Below are positions 47,542-49,698 of a DNA stretch of 49,698 bases, piece by piece. A model generated the notes under the pieces. The model worked only from the letters and a program-made list of their open reading frames with translations. It searched no databases and had not been told where the DNA came from. This stretch comes from DATLGB01 sp038258425 (GTDB lineage Bacteria > Actinomycetota > Thermoleophilia > Solirubrobacterales > Solirubrobacteraceae). The stretch lies in NCBI GenBank assembly GCA_038258425.1, contig JBBSPV010000029.1, forward strand, positions 1 through 49,698. Reading direction: 5' to 3'. Every line of letters starts with the position of its first letter. The first letter of the stretch is position 1. The position numbers and the translations under genes are program-made.

Positions 47542-48138
47542 ATGCGTCGCAGTCTCATGCTGGCCCCAGTGGCCGCCGCCGCCATCGCCGCAGGCGTGGC
47601 CGCCGGCACCGCCGGAGCCGCCGATCACGCCGGCAAGAAGCCGGCTCGCGCCGCGCAGGGTGCCGCGATCACCGACCTGCGGCTGACGCCGTCCACGCCC
47701 CAGCTCGCGGCCTGCATGCCGCACGGCCGGGTCAAGGTCACCACGAAGTCCACCGTCGACGAGCGCGGCTTCGACGTCTTCAAGATCCGGGCTCGTCACC
47801 TCAAGCCCAAGACCGCGTTCACCGTGTTCCTGCTCGAGCAGGCCGGCGCGCCGTTCGGGGCCGCCGAGTACATCGGCGACGTCTTCACGGACAAGCACGG
47901 CAACGGCTACAACAAGTTCAAGCTCATCGTCGACGAGGCGTTCTCGAGCACGATCGTCAACGGTCAGCGCGTGCGGGTCGATCTCAACCGGGTCGGCATG
48001 TGGTTCGCCGATCAGGCCGACGACGACTTCTGCCCGGCGACGCCCGGCACCGCCGGCGTGACGCCGTTCGACGGGGACAACGAGGCGGGCGTGCAGGCCT
48101 TCAACTCGGCCAACACCCAGCCGCTCCCCGCCCCCTGA
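47542..48138 (+). CDS. Secreted hypothetical protein
   Basis: A 198-residue exported protein I cannot assign to a named family. A Sec-type signal peptide covers about 1-26 (basic R-R, hydrophobic A-P-V-A-A-A-A-I-A-A-G, cleavage near T-A-G-A-A). The mature part has strands such as V-K-V-T-T-K-S-T-V-D and T-A-F-T-V-F-L-L-E-Q, and the segment G-D-V-F-T-D-K-H-G-N-G-Y-N-K-F-K, suggesting a beta-sandwich. Two Cys (about 58 and 174) could form a disulfide. The start has an excellent GGAGG 6 nt upstream. It is flanked by the ychF terminator and a convergent exonuclease, so it is monocistronic. Confidence 0.85.
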   Translation: MRRSLMLAPVAAAAIAAGVAAGTAGAADHAGKKPARAAQGAAITDLRLTPSTPQLAACMPHGRVKVTTKSTVDERGFDVFKIRARHLKPKTAFTVFLLEQAGAPFGAAEYIGDVFTDKHGNGYNKFKLIVDEAFSSTIVNGQRVRVDLNRVGMWFADQADDDFCPATPGTAGVTPFDGDNEAGVQAFNSANTQPLPAP

Positions 48139-48157
48139 GCGGCAACTCCGGGGAACG

Positions 48158-49006
48158 TCACCCGCGCAGGCGCTCGGCGAGCCGTCGCATGCCGAGCGCC
48201 TCCGCGGCGGCGGCGCCGCCCTCGGCGTCCAGCGGGCCGTCCGCGGGCCGCGGCACCGTGACCCGTCGCAGGGTCGCGACGTCCCTGAAGGTCCGCAGCA
48301 GATCCGGGTCGGTCAGCAGTCCGCGCCGCACGGCGGGCGTCTCGCGCACGGCGGCGTCCAGCGCCGCCTCGAGCGTCCCGTGGCGGACGAGCAGCTCCGC
48401 GGCGGTCTTCTCGCCGATGCCCTTGGCCCCCGGCAGCCCGTCGGACGGGTCGCCGCGCAGGGCGATGAAGTCGGGCACCTGCTCCGGGTCGACGCCGTAG
48501 CGGCTGCGGACCTCGTCGGGCCCGAGCTCCTCCGGGCCCTCCCGGCCGCGCTGCTGGAGCAGGACGTGCACGCGGTCGGTCGCGCACTGGAACAGGTCGC
48601 GGTCGCCCGTGAGGATGAGCGCGCGGCCCCCGGCGGCGGCCTCGTCGGCGGCCAGCTGGCCGAGCAGGTCGTCGGCCTCGAGCTCGGCGGAGTCCTCGAC
48701 GCTCCAGCCCAGCGCCCGGTAGAGGTCCGGCGCGAGCGCCCACTGGTGCTCGAGGTCGTCGGGCATCGGCGGCCGGTGGGCGTGGTAGGGCGGGTAGGCC
48801 TCGGTGCGATAGACGGCCGCCTCGGCGCCGAAGCACAGCACGACGGCGCGCGGGTCGTGGCGCTCGACGCACCACAGCACGGCGTTGACCGAGCCGAGCA
48901 GGGCGTTGACCGGGCGGTCGTCGGCGCCGCGAATCGAGTCGGGCAGCGCGAAGAAGGCGCGGTAGAGCAGCGCGGGGGCGTCGGCGCACAGCAGCGGGCG
49001 GGGCAC
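48158..49006 (-). CDS. 5'-3' exonuclease (PolA N-terminal/flap nuclease type)
   Basis: A 282-residue stand-alone nuclease related to the 5' nuclease domain of DNA polymerase I. The acidic motifs are visible: V-V-L-C-F-G near 55 (the family has C-F-D here, so one Asp is Gly), E-A-D-D-L-L near 115-120, L-T-G-D-R-D-L-F-Q near 138-146, and the helix-hairpin-helix P-D-G-L-P-G-A-K-G-I-G-E-K-T-A near 190-205. Such proteins are short PolA-independent paralogues. The GTG start has CATACT 6 nt upstream; that hexamer overlaps the -10 of divergent maoC. The gap to the secreted protein gene is only 19 bp. Confidence 0.88.
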   Translation of the reverse strand: MPRPLLCADAPALLYRAFFALPDSIRGADDRPVNALLGSVNAVLWCVERHDPRAVVLCFGAEAAVYRTEAYPPYHAHRPPMPDDLEHQWALAPDLYRALGWSVEDSAELEADDLLGQLAADEAAAGGRALILTGDRDLFQCATDRVHVLLQQRGREGPEELGPDEVRSRYGVDPEQVPDFIALRGDPSDGLPGAKGIGEKTAAELLVRHGTLEAALDAAVRETPAVRRGLLTDPDLLRTFRDVATLRRVTVPRPADGPLDAEGGAAAAEALGMRRLAERLRG

Positions 49007-49011
49007 ACCGG

Positions 49012-49018
49012 CAGTATG
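49012..49018. promoter_or_regulatory. Shared divergent -10 region of the exonuclease and MaoC genes
   Basis: On the plus strand CAGTAT (49012-49017) ends 7 nt before ATG 49025. On the minus strand CATACT (49018..49013) ends 6 nt before the GTG at 49006. Seven base pairs thus provide both elements. Confidence 0.5.
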
Positions 49019-49024
49019 TCGCGC

Positions 49025-49474
49025 ATGCGCACCATCAAGGGACACGAGGAGCTTCGGGCCGCCGTGGGCGAGGAGCTCGGCACGAGCGACTGGCAGGGCA
49101 TCGACCAGGCCCGGATCGACGCCTTCGCCGACGTCACGGGCGATCACCAGTTCATCCACGTCGATCCCGAGCGGGCCAAGGAGACGCCGTTCGGCGGCAC
49201 CATCGCCCACGGCTACCTCACGCTGTCCCTCGTGCCGGTGCTCATGGCCCAGGCCGTCGCCTTCGAGGGCTTCAACTTCGGCGTCAACTACGGCACGAAC
49301 AAGGTCCGCTTCCCGGCGCCGGTCCCGGTGGACTCCCGGGTGCGCGCCACCGCGAGGCTCGCCGAGGTCACGGAGATCCCCAACGGCTCCCAGGCCGTCG
49401 TCGAGGTCACGATCGAGCTCGAGGGCGGCGACAAGCCGGTCTGCGTGGCCGAGACGGTCGTCCGGTACTACTGA
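49025..49474 (+). CDS. MaoC-like (R)-specific enoyl-CoA hydratase
   Basis: A 149-residue hot-dog-fold protein. The hydratase motif is complete: F-A-D-V-T-G-D-H-Q-F-I-H-V-D-P with the catalytic Asp and His, then G-G-T-I-A-H-G-Y-L-T-L-S-L. The opening T-I-K-G-H-E-E-L-R-A-A-V-G is usual for the NodN/MaoC group. I chose ATG 49025 over ATG 49016 because CAGTAT lies 7 nt upstream of 49025 and overlaps the earlier ATG. It may serve beta-oxidation or polyhydroxyalkanoate supply, as is known for the family. Gene order gives no pathway partner. Confidence 0.9.
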   Translation: MRTIKGHEELRAAVGEELGTSDWQGIDQARIDAFADVTGDHQFIHVDPERAKETPFGGTIAHGYLTLSLVPVLMAQAVAFEGFNFGVNYGTNKVRFPAPVPVDSRVRATARLAEVTEIPNGSQAVVEVTIELEGGDKPVCVAETVVRYY

Positions 49475-49486
49475 GGAAGCCTGCCG

Positions 49487-49698
49487 CTAGCGGACGCGGA
49501 CCGCGGGCCCGCCGTCCACGAGGAAGCGCACGCGGTACACGCCGGCCGCGCTCACGGCGGTCGCGTAGCGCCCCCGCGCGTCCGTGCGGGTCGCGCCGAC
49601 CGTCCGCCAGCGCCCGCCCGCGCGCCGCTGCACGGTCAGGCGCGAGCCGGCGGCCTCCGGGAACACCCGGCCCTGCAGCCGGCGCCGCGACGCGCGCG
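49487..49698 (-). CDS. 3' end of a secreted protein (C-terminal beta domain), partial
   Basis: An open minus-strand frame with no stop from the window edge to TAG 49489..49487, giving 70 residues. The sequence includes L-T-V-Q-R-R, G-G-R-W-R-T-V-G-A-T-R-T-D-A-R-G-R-Y-A and ends Y-R-V-R-F-L-V-D-G-G-P-A-V-R-V-R. This R-W-x-x-V-x-x-x-x-T-D-x-x-G-x-Y-x pattern is common at the C-terminus of exported actinobacterial proteins with carboxypeptidase-regulatory or Ig-like domains, for example SpoIID/LytB-type proteins. The catalytic part lies outside the window. Confidence 0.65.
   Translation of the reverse strand, partial: RASRRRLQGRVFPEAAGSRLTVQRRAGGRWRTVGATRTDARGRYATAVSAAGVYRVRFLVDGGPAVRVR

Overview
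The window is about 72-75% GC, has dense coding on both strands, uses GTG and TTG starts freely, and contains a tRNA-Arg. Its gene content (class E-type sortase, CobA-HemD fusion, TgpA-like transglutaminase, OtsA, methylmalonyl-CoA epimerase, MpaB/DUF2236 protein, DUF1385 protein) fits an actinobacterial chromosome, most likely the Thermoleophilia/Solirubrobacterales. That placement comes from general knowledge of these families, not from a database search. There is no phage, integrase, transposase or CRISPR array.

Layout. 1-5.0 kb (minus): envelope-stress-like cluster of response regulator, histidine kinase, lipoprotein HtrA protease and trehalose-6-phosphate synthase. 5.0-7.8 kb (plus): M28-like membrane protein, sortase and a small FlgM-like protein. 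7.9-12 kb (minus): ThiL, a class A penicillin-binding protein with a Gly-Thr repeat tail, and an MscS channel; a tandem 81-bp repeat separates thiL from the PBP gene. 12-16.8 kb (plus): HAD protein, CPBP protease, PyrE, and a TgpA-like transglutaminase whose reading frame runs into tRNA-Arg(CCT). 17-23.1 kb (plus): complete dipeptide/oligopeptide ABC transporter in the order permease C, binding lipoprotein, permease B, ATPase D, ATPase F. 23.1-25.5 kb (minus): hypothetical protein, Dtd, degenerate GalT-like protein and TlpA-like thioredoxin. 25.7-28.5 kb (plus): large SF2 helicase with a basic, repeat-containing tail. 28.6-30.3 kb (minus): HTH regulator, stand-alone ClpN-domain protein, BirA and a DUF2188-like protein. 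30.3-37.5 kb (minus): nine tightly packed genes for siroheme, molybdopterin, cytochrome c maturation (ccmABCD) and heme (hemA, hemC, cobA-hemD). 37.6-40.4 kb: DUF2236 oxygenase, a structured 188-bp element flanked by identical 20-nt palindromes, a GNAT-like protein and RarA. 40.4-47.4 kb (mostly plus): M20 peptidase, DUF1385 protein, short FtsH, convergent lipid-kinase-like protein, Mce, a small DUF3107-like protein, PAP2 phosphatase and YchF. 47.5-49.7 kb: secreted hypothetical protein, 5'-3' exonuclease, MaoC hydratase and the 3' end of a secreted protein.

The strongest genome-scale signal is regulatory. At least a dozen first genes have a TANNNT or CANNNT hexamer 6-11 nt before the start codon and no Shine-Dalgarno sequence, which suggests widespread leaderless transcription, including divergent pairs with overlapping -10 elements or even overlapping start codons. 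The best candidates for something undescribed are the 188-bp structured element at 38.4-38.6 kb, the dispersed repeat at 8.8-9.0 and 36.2 kb, and the HTH/ClpN module with twin operators. No stretch over 300 bases lacks a gene.
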